Under the pieces are notes generated by a model. It saw only the letters and a list, made by a program, of their open reading frames with translations. It was not told the origin of the DNA and did no database searches. The translations under genes were made by a program, and so were the position numbers. Positions 53,838 to 61,051 of a stretch of DNA of 64,000 nt are shown here, piece by piece. Origin of the DNA: Streptomyces rimosus subsp. rimosus. GTDB taxonomy: Bacteria > Actinomycetota > Actinomycetes > Streptomycetales > Streptomycetaceae. The stretch lies in contig NZ_JOCQ01000035.1 of the NCBI RefSeq assembly GCF_000720725.1, positions 1 to 64,000 on the forward strand, written 5' to 3'. The first letter of the stretch is position 1; every line of letters begins with the position of its first letter.

Positions 53838-56365
53838 TGCGGGTCCCGCTTTCTTGGCTGCGGGAATACGTCGACCTGCCGGCCGGTGAGTCCGGCCGCG
53901 ACGTACAGGCCAAACTCGTCGCCACCGGCCTGGAGGTCGAGACCGTCGAGCAGCTCGGCGCCGGTCTCAAGGGCCCGCTGGTCGTCGGCCAGGTGCTGAC
54001 CATCGAGGAGCTGGAGGGCTTCAAGAAGCCGATCCGCTTCTGCACGGTGGACGTCGGCCAGGCCAACGGCACCGGCGAGCCCCAGGAGATCGTCTGCGGC
54101 GCGCGCAACTTCGCCGTCGGCGACAAGGTCGTCGTGGTGCTGCCCGGCGCCGTGCTGCCCGGCGACTTCAAGATCGCCGCGCGCAAGACGTACGGCAAGG
54201 TCTCGCACGGCATGATCTGCTCGGGCGACGAGCTGGGCATGGGCGACGACGGCAGCGGCGGGATCATCGTGCTGCCGCCGGAGTACGAGCCCGGCACCGA
54301 CGCCATCGAGCTGCTCCAGCTCGTCGACGAGGTCCTGGACATCGCCGTCACCGCCAACCGCGGCGACTGCCTGTCCATGCGCGGCATCGCCCGCGAGGCC
54401 GCCATCGCCTACGGGCTGCCGCTGCGCGACCCCGCGCTGCTGGACGTGCCGCCGCCGAACTCCTTCGGCTACCCGGTCAAGGTCGCCGACCCGCTCGGCT
54501 GCGACCGCTTCACCGCCCGTACGGTCGTCGGCCTGAACCCGGAGGCGCGCTCGCCGATCTGGCTCCAGCGCCGCCTGCAGAAGGCCGGCATGCGGCCCGT
54601 CTCGCTCGCCGTCGACGTCACCAACTACGTGATGCTGGAGCTGGGCCAGCCGCTGCACGCCTACGACCGCTCCCGTGTGGAGGGGACGATCGGCGTGCGC
54701 CGCGCCGAGGCCGGCGAGAAGCTGACCACCCTGGACGGCACGAAGCGCGTGCTGGACGCCGAGGACCTGGTCATCACCGACAACCGCGGTGTGATCGGCC
54801 TGGCCGGTGTGATGGGCGGCGCCAACACCGAGATCGCCGACCCGGTGGCGGACCCGGAGACCGGCGAGGTGCGCGGCACCACCGAGGTCGTCGTCGAGGC
54901 GGCGCACTTCGACGCGGTGTCCGTGGCCCGTACGGCCCGCCGCCACAAGCTGTCCTCCGAGGCGTCCAAGCGCTTCGAGCGCGGCGTGGACCCGCAGGCC
55001 GCGTCCGCCGCCGCGCAGCGCACCGTCGACCTGCTGGTGCTGCTCGCGGGCGGCACCGCCGAGGCCGGCGTCACCGAGGTCGTCGCGCCCAGCGCGCCGC
55101 GCACGATCACCGTGCGCGCGGACCACCCGGACCGCGTCGCGGGTGTCACGTACGGCCGTGAGACCGTCGTGCGCAGCCTCCAGCAGGTGGGCTGCGACGT
55201 GTACGGCCAGGACGAGCTGGTCGTGACGGTGCCGTCCTGGCGGCCCGACCTGACCGACCCGAACGACCTGGCCGAAGAGGTCATCCGCCTGGAGGGGTAC
55301 GAGAACCTGCCCCTCACCCTGCCCCGGCCGCCCGCCGGGCGGGGCCTGACCGAGCGCCAGCGGCTGCACCGCCGCGTCGGCCGCGCGCTGGCCGGCGCCG
55401 GGTACGTCGAGGCACCGACCTACCCGTTCCTCGGCGAGGCCGTCCTCGACCAGCTCGGCCTGGAGGCGGACGACCCGCGCCGCCGGACCGTCAAGCTGGT
55501 CAACCCGCTCTCCGACGAGGAGCCCGCGCTCCGTACGACGCTGGTGCCGGGCCTGCTCGGCGCGCTGCGGCGCAACGACGGCCGCGGCTCGCACGACCTC
55601 GCGCTCTTCGAGACCGGCCTGGTCTTCCGGCCGACCGGTGACGAGAAGCCGTCGGTGCGGCTTCCGGTGGACCGCCGGCCGACCGACGAGGAGATCGCCG
55701 CACTGGACGCCGCGCTGCCCGAGCAGCCGCGCCGCGCCGCGGTGGTGCTCACCGGCGCCCGCGAGCAGGCCGGCTGGTGGGGCAAGGGCCGTCCGGCCGA
55801 CTGGGCGGACGCGATCGAGGCGGGCCGGATCGTGGCGCGCGAGGCCGGGGTCGAGCTGATCGTGCGCCAGGACCAGCACGCGCCCTGGCACCCGGGCCGC
55901 TGCGCGGCGCTGCTCGCCGTGATCGACGGCGAGGAGGTGCTCGTCGGCAACGCCGGTGAGCTGCACCCGCGCGTCATCAAGGCGCTCGGCCTGCCGGAGC
56001 GCACCTGCGCGATGGAGATCGACCTGGACCGCCTCCAGCGGGCCGGTGGCGGTGTGATCCAGGCGCCGCGGATCTCCACCTACCCGGTCGCCACCCAGGA
56101 CGTCGCGCTGATCGTGGACGCGTCGGTCCCGGCCGCCGAGGTGGCGGGCGCGCTCCGCTCCGGCGCGGGCGACCTGCTCGAATCGCTGCGGCTGTTCGAC
56201 GTGTTCACCGGCGAGCAGGTGGGCGAGGGCAAGAAGTCCCTGGCCTACGCGCTGCGCTTCCGCGCGCCGGACCGCACGCTGACCGCCGACGAGGCGTCCG
56301 CGGCGCGGGACGCGGCGGTCGCCGTCGCGGTCGAGCGGACGGGCGCGGTGCTGCGCGGCGCGTAA
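53837..56365 (+). CDS. pheT: Phenylalanyl-tRNA synthetase beta subunit
   Basis: The 842-residue beta subunit. Domains in order are MRVPLSWLREYVDLPAG start, the OB-type tRNA-binding domain (about 40-155, CTVDVGQANGTGEPQEIVCG), the B3/B4 editing domain (HKLSSEASKRFERGVDP), the B5 helix-turn-helix region, the inactive synthetase-like core (PTYPFLGEAVLDQLGLEADD) and the C-terminal anticodon-binding domain (YPVATQDVALIVDASVPAAE). Complete and translationally coupled to pheS. Confidence 0.97.
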   Translation: MRVPLSWLREYVDLPAGESGRDVQAKLVATGLEVETVEQLGAGLKGPLVVGQVLTIEELEGFKKPIRFCTVDVGQANGTGEPQEIVCGARNFAVGDKVVVVLPGAVLPGDFKIAARKTYGKVSHGMICSGDELGMGDDGSGGIIVLPPEYEPGTDAIELLQLVDEVLDIAVTANRGDCLSMRGIAREAAIAYGLPLRDPALLDVPPPNSFGYPVKVADPLGCDRFTARTVVGLNPEARSPIWLQRRLQKAGMRPVSLAVDVTNYVMLELGQPLHAYDRSRVEGTIGVRRAEAGEKLTTLDGTKRVLDAEDLVITDNRGVIGLAGVMGGANTEIADPVADPETGEVRGTTEVVVEAAHFDAVSVARTARRHKLSSEASKRFERGVDPQAASAAAQRTVDLLVLLAGGTAEAGVTEVVAPSAPRTITVRADHPDRVAGVTYGRETVVRSLQQVGCDVYGQDELVVTVPSWRPDLTDPNDLAEEVIRLEGYENLPLTLPRPPAGRGLTERQRLHRRVGRALAGAGYVEAPTYPFLGEAVLDQLGLEADDPRRRTVKLVNPLSDEEPALRTTLVPGLLGALRRNDGRGSHDLALFETGLVFRPTGDEKPSVRLPVDRRPTDEEIAALDAALPEQPRRAAVVLTGAREQAGWWGKGRPADWADAIEAGRIVAREAGVELIVRQDQHAPWHPGRCAALLAVIDGEEVLVGNAGELHPRVIKALGLPERTCAMEIDLDRLQRAGGGVIQAPRISTYPVATQDVALIVDASVPAAEVAGALRSGAGDLLESLRLFDVFTGEQVGEGKKSLAYALRFRAPDRTLTADEASAARDAAVAVAVERTGAVLRGA

Positions 56366-56388
56366 GCACGCGTACCGCTTCTCCCACC

Positions 56389-56427
56389 GGGGCCCGGGGA
56401 CGAACCGACGGTTCATCCCCGGGCCCC
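56389..56427 (+). terminator. Very strong terminator after pheT
   Basis: GGGGCCCGGGGA (56389-56400) pairs with TCCCCGGGCCCC (56416-56427), and the stem continues through a C-A mismatch into GAACC/GGTTC around GAC. It marks the boundary between conserved housekeeping genes and the accessory region. Confidence 0.85.
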
Positions 56428-56602
56428 GGCGCGTTTCCCTGGAGGTCACCCGTTCGGGTGAGATCAGCGCGCAAAGTGTCCGTCCGGCCACGCCGGGTCG
56501 CAAGAATCGTGCGCGACGATGCGGCTCGCTCACACAACTGGTTCCGCCGCGGGGAAGAGGGCCGGGCCGACCGCCTCGATGGTTGCTGGGGGGAGCATCG
56601 GC

Positions 56603-57829
56603 ATGATCCGAACCTGGGCGCGGCGGAGCGGCACACCCGTGTGTGCCGCACGGGCCCGGCGGGCGCTCGTCCTCGTGCTGCCCGGCCTGTGGGTCCTCGG
56701 CGTACTGGTCTGGGAGTGGTGCACCGCCGCCGACGGCCAGTTCCTCCAGCTCCTCGCCGCGGCCCCCGCCATCGCCTGTGCCGGCACCGGCCGGCGCCAG
56801 TGCGTGGTGCTCGGCGGCCTGTGCGCGCTGCTCGCCCTGCTGCCCCTGGGCACGGGGGATCCGGGTGCCCACGCCCTCGCCCGTATCGGCACCTGCTGCG
56901 CCGTCCTCGTCGTCGTGGCCGCCAGCTATCTGACCGCGGGCCGGCGGCTGCGCCTGCTGCGGGAGCTGGAGCGTACGAAGGAAGTGGCCACCGCCGCGCA
57001 GCGGGTGTTGCTGCGTCCGCTGCCCGCGCGCGTGGACGGCATCGTGGTCGCGGCCGACCACCTTGCGGCGGACGAGACCGCCACCGTCGGCGGCGATCTG
57101 TACGACGTCGTGTCGACGCGCCACGGCGTACGGGTCGTCATCGGCGATGTGCGCGGCCACGGCATCGGCGCGCTGGGCACGGTCGCCGCCGTGCTCGGCA
57201 GCTTCCGCGAGGCGGCCCACGACGAACCGGACCTGGGCGCGGTGCTCCGGCGTCTGGAGCGTGCCCTGCAGCGGCACCTGCGGGAGCGGGCGCGCGCGGA
57301 GCACCCGGCGTCGGGCGGCGGCGAGCCGGACAACCCGCTGTCCGAGGAGTTCGTGACGGTGCTGCTCGTGGAGATCGGCCGGGACGGCGCCGTACGCACC
57401 CTCAACTGCGGGCACCCGTGGCCGTACCGCCTCAGCCGGCGGGGCGCGCTGCCGGACGCGCCCGGCGAGCCGATGCCGCCGCTGGGCCTCTTCCCGCTGC
57501 CCGCCGACCTGCCGGTGGTGACCTGCCCGCCGCTGCTGCCCGGCCAGGCGATCTTCCTGCACACGGACGGGGCGACCGACGCGCGGGACGCCCACGGCAC
57601 GTTCTTCCCGCTACCGCGGGCGCTGGACGACACGGTCCGCTCGGTCCGCGACTGCCGCCCCGCCCGCGTCGTCCAAGACCTGCGGGCCGCGCTGCTGCGG
57701 CATGTCGGCGGGCGGCTGTCCGACGATGTGGCGCTGCTGGTGCTGTGCAACGACCGCTGGCGGGTACCCGCCCAGGCGGACGCGGCCCCCTCGGCGCGCG
57801 GGCGTGTCCGGGCGGGCCGGGCGGAGTGA
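56603..57829 (+). CDS. Membrane-anchored SpoIIE-type PP2C serine phosphatase
   Basis: A 408-residue protein from ATG 56603, chosen because GGGGGGAG stands seven bases upstream; ORF extensions to 56519 are possible. About four hydrophobic segments occupy residues 20-110, then a linker helix and the PPM/SpoIIE catalytic domain: VGGDLYDVV, IGDVRGHGIGALG, LNCGHPWPY, FLHTDGATDARD and DDVALLVLCN provide the metal-binding Asp residues. Such phosphatases usually act on anti-sigma-factor antagonists; no partner is adjacent. It could sense a membrane or extracellular signal. Confidence 0.9.
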   Translation: MIRTWARRSGTPVCAARARRALVLVLPGLWVLGVLVWEWCTAADGQFLQLLAAAPAIACAGTGRRQCVVLGGLCALLALLPLGTGDPGAHALARIGTCCAVLVVVAASYLTAGRRLRLLRELERTKEVATAAQRVLLRPLPARVDGIVVAADHLAADETATVGGDLYDVVSTRHGVRVVIGDVRGHGIGALGTVAAVLGSFREAAHDEPDLGAVLRRLERALQRHLRERARAEHPASGGGEPDNPLSEEFVTVLLVEIGRDGAVRTLNCGHPWPYRLSRRGALPDAPGEPMPPLGLFPLPADLPVVTCPPLLPGQAIFLHTDGATDARDAHGTFFPLPRALDDTVRSVRDCRPARVVQDLRAALLRHVGGRLSDDVALLVLCNDRWRVPAQADAAPSARGRVRAGRAE

Positions 57830-57845
57830 AGGACGGCGCGGCCGG

Positions 57846-57862
57846 TTCACACCCCGTGTGAA
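57846..57862. promoter_or_regulatory. Palindromic operator, copy 1
   Basis: TTCACACCCCGTGTGAA has perfect 7-bp arms around CCC. It lies directly upstream of a -35-like TTCATT (57869-57874), which is 17 bases from TAGTTG (57892-57897), the probable promoter of the TPR regulator gene. Related sites occur at 60295-60393. Confidence 0.7.
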
Positions 57863-57963
57863 GGGCGCTTCATTACGCTGATCCCAAGGGGTAGTTGAGT
57901 CGACAAATCTACGGGCGGTCGTCCCGGCCGGGGGGGGCGGGGCGGCGCCCTCGGGAGGGCACC

Positions 57964-59301
57964 ATGGAGCCCAACAGCCTGCTCGACGCGATTCTCGACG
58001 AGGCGGGCATCTCGCACGCGGGTCTGGCCCTGCACGTCAACCAGCTCGGCCGGCAGCGCGGGCTGGCACTGCGCTACGAACACACGGCGGTGGCCCGCTG
58101 GCTGAAGGGGCAGCGGCCACGGGGCCAGGTACCCGACCTGATCTGCGAGGTCCTCAGCGAGCGGCTGCACCGGGCCGTGGGGCTCGACGACATCGGGCTG
58201 AGCCGGCCGGGAGTGCGCCGCGTCCCGGACACCCCGCTCTCCGGATTCGTGGAACGCGCCACCGCGCTGTGGCGCTCCGACGAACAGCAGCGGCCGCACG
58301 TCCTGTCGGCCCCCGCCCTCACCGGCACCTCCGCGGTCATCCCCGTATGGGAGTGGGAGAACCCGCCCGAGGACGCCGACGTGTCCCGGGACGGCCTGAC
58401 CCGGGTGTCCATGGCGGACATCGAAATGCTCCGCGCGGCGCGTACGCACTACGAGCAGATGTACCGGAAGGCGGGTGGTATCGCGACGAGAACGCGGGTC
58501 GTCGGGTTCCTCAACACCGAGGCGGCACCGCTGCTGCGCGGCAGCTACACCGATGCGACGGGGCGTCAGCTCCACCGGGCGACCGGCGGGCTGGTGGCCG
58601 TCGCGGGAATCTGTGCGTACGACTCGGACGCCCTCGGGCTGGCCCAGCGCTACTTCCATCAGGCGCTGCGGCTGGCCAAGGCGAGCGGGGACCGGGGGCT
58701 CGGCGCGTACATCATCGCGCTGCTGGTCAACCAGTCCCTGTTCGTACGGGAGTACCGCCAGGCGGTCGCGTTCGCGGAGGCGGCCCTGCGCACGGCGGGG
58801 CCGCAGATCACCCCGGCGCTCGCGGCGGACCTCTACGCGATGCAGGCCAAGGCGTACGCACGTCTGGGGGACGGCGCGAGCGCGCTGTCCTGCATCCGGC
58901 GTGCGGAGGCGGCGGCCGAGCGCATACGCCCTGGTCAGGAACCCGACGAAACGGATTACGTCCAGCCGGGCCTGGTGAACGTACAAGTGGCGGAGGCGCT
59001 GCTGAGCCTGGGGGACCTGCGGGCCGCCCGGGAACACGCGGACGCCGCCGTCGACACCCCCGCGCACGACCGGGGCCGGGTCCACCGGCTGGCCATGCTC
59101 ACCCACATCGAGCTGCGCCAAGGGGACGCGGACCAGGCTGTGGCCAACGCCGCGCAGATGACCGAACAGGCGCGGGGAATGGAGTCGCAGCGGTTACGGG
59201 ACCGGCTGCGGGCGGTGCGCGAGCATCTGTCCGAAACCGGAGGTACCGCCACCGAGGAGGCTGCCGATCTGATCGACGAGGCGCTGCGCGTTCCACTGTG
59301 A
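57964..59301 (+). CDS. NsdA-like TPR-containing regulator with a TTA codon
   Basis: A 445-residue protein from ATG 57964 (GGGAGGGCACC upstream). The N-terminal ~75 residues (LLDAILDEAGISHAGLALHV, HTAVARWLKGQRPRGQVPDL, ICEVLSERLHRAVGLDDIGL) resemble the degenerate HTH region of NsdA, a Streptomyces repressor of sporulation and antibiotic production. The rest, from about 140, is helical with TPR-like repeats (YFHQALRLAKASGDRGLGAY, AAREHADAAVD). Codon 411 is TTA (59194-59196), making it bldA-dependent. The palindrome just upstream suggests autoregulation. It probably controls the lanthipeptide genes downstream. Confidence 0.82.
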   Translation: MEPNSLLDAILDEAGISHAGLALHVNQLGRQRGLALRYEHTAVARWLKGQRPRGQVPDLICEVLSERLHRAVGLDDIGLSRPGVRRVPDTPLSGFVERATALWRSDEQQRPHVLSAPALTGTSAVIPVWEWENPPEDADVSRDGLTRVSMADIEMLRAARTHYEQMYRKAGGIATRTRVVGFLNTEAAPLLRGSYTDATGRQLHRATGGLVAVAGICAYDSDALGLAQRYFHQALRLAKASGDRGLGAYIIALLVNQSLFVREYRQAVAFAEAALRTAGPQITPALAADLYAMQAKAYARLGDGASALSCIRRAEAAAERIRPGQEPDETDYVQPGLVNVQVAEALLSLGDLRAAREHADAAVDTPAHDRGRVHRLAMLTHIELRQGDADQAVANAAQMTEQARGMESQRLRDRLRAVREHLSETGGTATEEAADLIDEALRVPL

Positions 59302-59350
59302 GGCCGGCCCGTGTCACCTTGCCAGCCCAACGGCGGAAGGTGGCACATAC

Positions 59351-59881
59351 GTGCGATGGAAGAATCTCAGTGAGCAGACCGTGTACGAGAACCGCTGGTT
59401 CCGGGTCAACCTCGCCGATGTCGAACTCCCCGACGGCCGCCATCTGGATCACTTCCTGATCCGGTTGCGGCCCGTCGCCGTGGCCACAGTGGTCAACGAG
59501 GCCAACGAGGTGCTGCTGCTGTGGCGGCACCGCTTCATCACCGACACCTGGGGATGGGAGCTGGCCGCGGGGGTGGTCGAGGACGGCGAGGACATCGCCG
59601 CCGCGGCCGCCCGGGAGATGGAGGAGGAGACCGGGTGGCGCCCCGGCCCCCTCGAACACCTCCTTTCGGTGGAGCCGTCCAACGGCCTCACCGACGCCCG
59701 GCACCACATCTTCTGGTCCGACCAGGGCGCCTTCGTGGGCCATCCCGAGGACGACTTCGAGTCCGACAAACGGGAGTGGGTCCCCCTGAAACTGGTACCC
59801 GACATGATCGCGCGAGGGGAGGTGCCGGCCGCCAATATGGCGGCCGCTCTGCTGTTGCTGCACCACATCAGGCTGGGGTGA
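59351..59881 (+). CDS. Nudix hydrolase, ADP-ribose pyrophosphatase-like
   Basis: A 176-residue hydrolase with a complete Nudix box, GVVEDGEDIAAAAAREMEEE followed by TGW (G-x5-E-x7-REUxEExGU). N-terminal VYENRWFRVNLADVELPDGR and the upstream strand VATVVNEANEVLLLWRHRF fit the ADPRase/NudF branch. GTG start at 59351, 49 bases after the regulator gene. Nudix genes beside NsdA-like or BldB-type regulators are a frequent pairing in Streptomyces from memory; a role in peptide synthesis is not obvious. Confidence 0.9.
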   Translation: MRWKNLSEQTVYENRWFRVNLADVELPDGRHLDHFLIRLRPVAVATVVNEANEVLLLWRHRFITDTWGWELAAGVVEDGEDIAAAAAREMEEETGWRPGPLEHLLSVEPSNGLTDARHHIFWSDQGAFVGHPEDDFESDKREWVPLKLVPDMIARGEVPAANMAAALLLLHHIRLG

Positions 59882-59923
59882 CCCGGGCCGCGGCGGCCGA
59901 GGCGCGCCGCGTACCCGCCGGCC

Positions 59924-60181
59924 TCAGCGCACCATCGCCTGCCATACGGCGATCGCCAGCGCCGCGAGCCCCGTGAGTGCGGCGATGGAGGGCAGCGGCC
60001 AGCGGCCGTGCTCCAACCGCGTGACGCGGGCCTGCAAGTCGCCCGCGTCACGTTCGGTCTGTTCGGACCGCTGGGCGAGCAGCGCCAGTTGGCCGTCGAC
60101 ACGGGCGGTCCGCACATCGAGGCAGCGTCTGAGCTCCGCCATATCGGTGGCGACGAGATCGGGTTCAGGGTGGGCGGTCAC
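59924..60181 (-). CDS. Small tail-anchored coiled-coil protein
   Basis: An 85-residue protein read from the GTG ending at 60181, preceded by AGGAG at a good distance. Residues about 12-58 form a helical coiled coil (LRRCLDVRTARVDGQLALLA and onward). Residues about 63-82 (PSIAALTGLAALAIAVWQAM) form a membrane segment with only two residues after it, so it is probably inserted tail-first with the body in the cytoplasm. It resembles hemolysin-XhlA-like or DUF1640-like small proteins, but I cannot assign it. The gene diverges from the lanthipeptide operon. Confidence 0.72.
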   Translation of the reverse strand: MTAHPEPDLVATDMAELRRCLDVRTARVDGQLALLAQRSEQTERDAGDLQARVTRLEHGRWPLPSIAALTGLAALAIAVWQAMVR

Positions 60182-60294
60182 GGTCCGCTCCTCATTCCTT
60201 CCTTGGACGGGACTTCGTTGTCGATCCGCGCATCAGTCAACTGCCTCGGCACGGACGGCGGGAGCGTGTGCGGGACGAATATGCGGGTTGCCCG

Positions 60295-60393
60295 CGCACA
60301 CCCCGTGTGAAGTAACCCGCCGTGACGGCCCCCGAGGGAGTGCGGACTTCACACGGGGTGTGAACCGCGCACCAGCACCGGGCCCGTTCACAC
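60295..60393. promoter_or_regulatory. Palindromic operator, copies 2-4
   Basis: Site A (60295-60311) is CGCACACCCCGTGTGAA with a perfect right arm and 5 of 7 left-arm matches. Site B (60348-60364) is TTCACACGGGGTGTGAA, a perfect palindrome identical to the reverse of copy 1. A half-site TTCACAC follows at 60387-60393. Site centres are 53 bases apart, about five helical turns, which would allow cooperative binding. Confidence 0.7.
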
Positions 60394-60473
60394 GGTCCCG
60401 ACCATGGGCGCGAAGTTCGAAGCTGGTCTGCAACGGGGGCCGCTGCCGGTGGACGGGCGCCCATCGGCCGGTT

Positions 60474-60510
60474 GTCCGCCCGCCGTCTTTCCCCCGAGCG
60501 GCGGGCGGAC
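60474..60510 (+). other. 12-bp hairpin in the precursor upstream region
   Basis: GTCCGCCCGCCG (60474-60485) pairs perfectly with CGGCGGGCGGAC (60499-60510) around a 13-base pyrimidine-rich loop. Its role is unknown. Confidence 0.6.
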
Positions 60511-60605
60511 CACAACGGGGGACGTCACTCACGGGGCGGGACGGCGGGCGGATCTTTCGTCCGGTGCATCCGGGTCATCCGGCCCGGGGCACGGTGGAGC
60601 AGGAC

Positions 60606-60647
60606 GGCGCGAGGGCCGCTTCCCAGCAGGGAAGCGGCCCTCGCGCC
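60606..60647. terminator. 19-bp perfect hairpin, terminator-like
   Basis: GGCGCGAGGGCCGCTTCCC pairs with its exact complement (60629-60647) around the tetraloop AGCA. It ends 59 bases before the precursor promoter, so it may insulate the operon or end an unannotated short transcript. Confidence 0.7.
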
Positions 60648-60706
60648 GTGCGCCGTGGAGCGCGGGCCGGCGCCCGCCGGACCAAGATCGATTGGGACAG
60701 GAGTGC

Positions 60707-60735
60707 TTGACGTGATCTGTGTGCTCAGATGGAAT
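60707..60735 (+). promoter_or_regulatory. Probable promoter of the lanthipeptide operon
   Basis: TTGACG (60707-60712), a 17-base spacer and TGGAAT (60730-60735) match a vegetative promoter, giving a leader of about 65-70 bases before the precursor ATG. Confidence 0.6.
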
Positions 60736-60809
60736 ACCCCGGCGGTCGGAGATGGCCCCGCGCCTCTCGGACCTGCTCCGGTACGGAACGTCTTTCTTTG
60801 GAGGACACC

Positions 60810-60950
60810 ATGGAGAACGTCACCATCAGCCTGGACGAATTCGACCTCGACCTGGACATGGACACGATGGACGCGTCCACGGTCACCGTGGAGGCCCAGG
60901 AGTCCAAGCTCATGACGCAGGTGTGTCCGGCCACCTCCTGGCGCTGCTGA
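60810..60950 (+). CDS. Class I lanthipeptide precursor peptide
   Basis: A 46-residue peptide; GGAGGA stands four bases before the ATG. The leader MENVTISLDEFDLDLDMD is acidic and contains an FDLDLD motif like the FNLD box recognised by class I LanB/LanC enzymes. The C-terminal segment ESKLMTQVCPATSWRC has two Cys (39 and 46) and Ser32, Thr36, Thr42 and Ser43. Thr36-x-x-Cys39 and Ser43-x-x-Cys46 are natural (methyl)lanthionine spacings, so a small two-ring product is likely. The cleavage site is not evident. A LanB gene follows after 101 bases. Thiopeptide-type cores, rich in Cys and Ser, look different. Confidence 0.88.
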   Translation: MENVTISLDEFDLDLDMDTMDASTVTVEAQESKLMTQVCPATSWRC

Positions 60951-60955
60951 CCCAC

Positions 60956-60998
60956 CGGTGCGGGGTGGCCGGGGCCTCGTCCCCGCCGCCCCGCACCG
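60956..60998 (+). terminator. Hairpin between precursor and dehydratase genes
   Basis: CGGTGCGGGG (60956-60965) pairs with CCCCGCACCG (60989-60998), with an inner CGGGG/CCCCG stem. Such hairpins between lanA and lanB commonly act as partial terminators or stabilise the precursor mRNA, giving more peptide than enzyme. Confidence 0.7.
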
Positions 60999-61051
60999 TC
61001 GCCGGGTGGAGCAGCGCGTGGATCGGTGCGTGGATCGGTGCGGGGGCAAGC

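Larger units (their letters stand above)
60182..60809. other. 628-base structured gene-free region upstream of the precursor gene
   Basis: No convincing coding sequence is present on either strand. The region holds three copies or part-copies of the palindromic operator, two large perfect hairpins and a good promoter, all listed separately. A -10-like element (complement of 60276-60281) may serve the minus-strand small protein gene. A short transcript between about 60400 and 60647 is possible. Confidence 0.6.

Noticed and set aside
60404..60715. 103-residue ORF upstream of the precursor gene
   Set aside because: It reads straight through the 19-bp hairpin, lacks an RBS, and is Gly/Arg/Pro-rich without recognisable structure.
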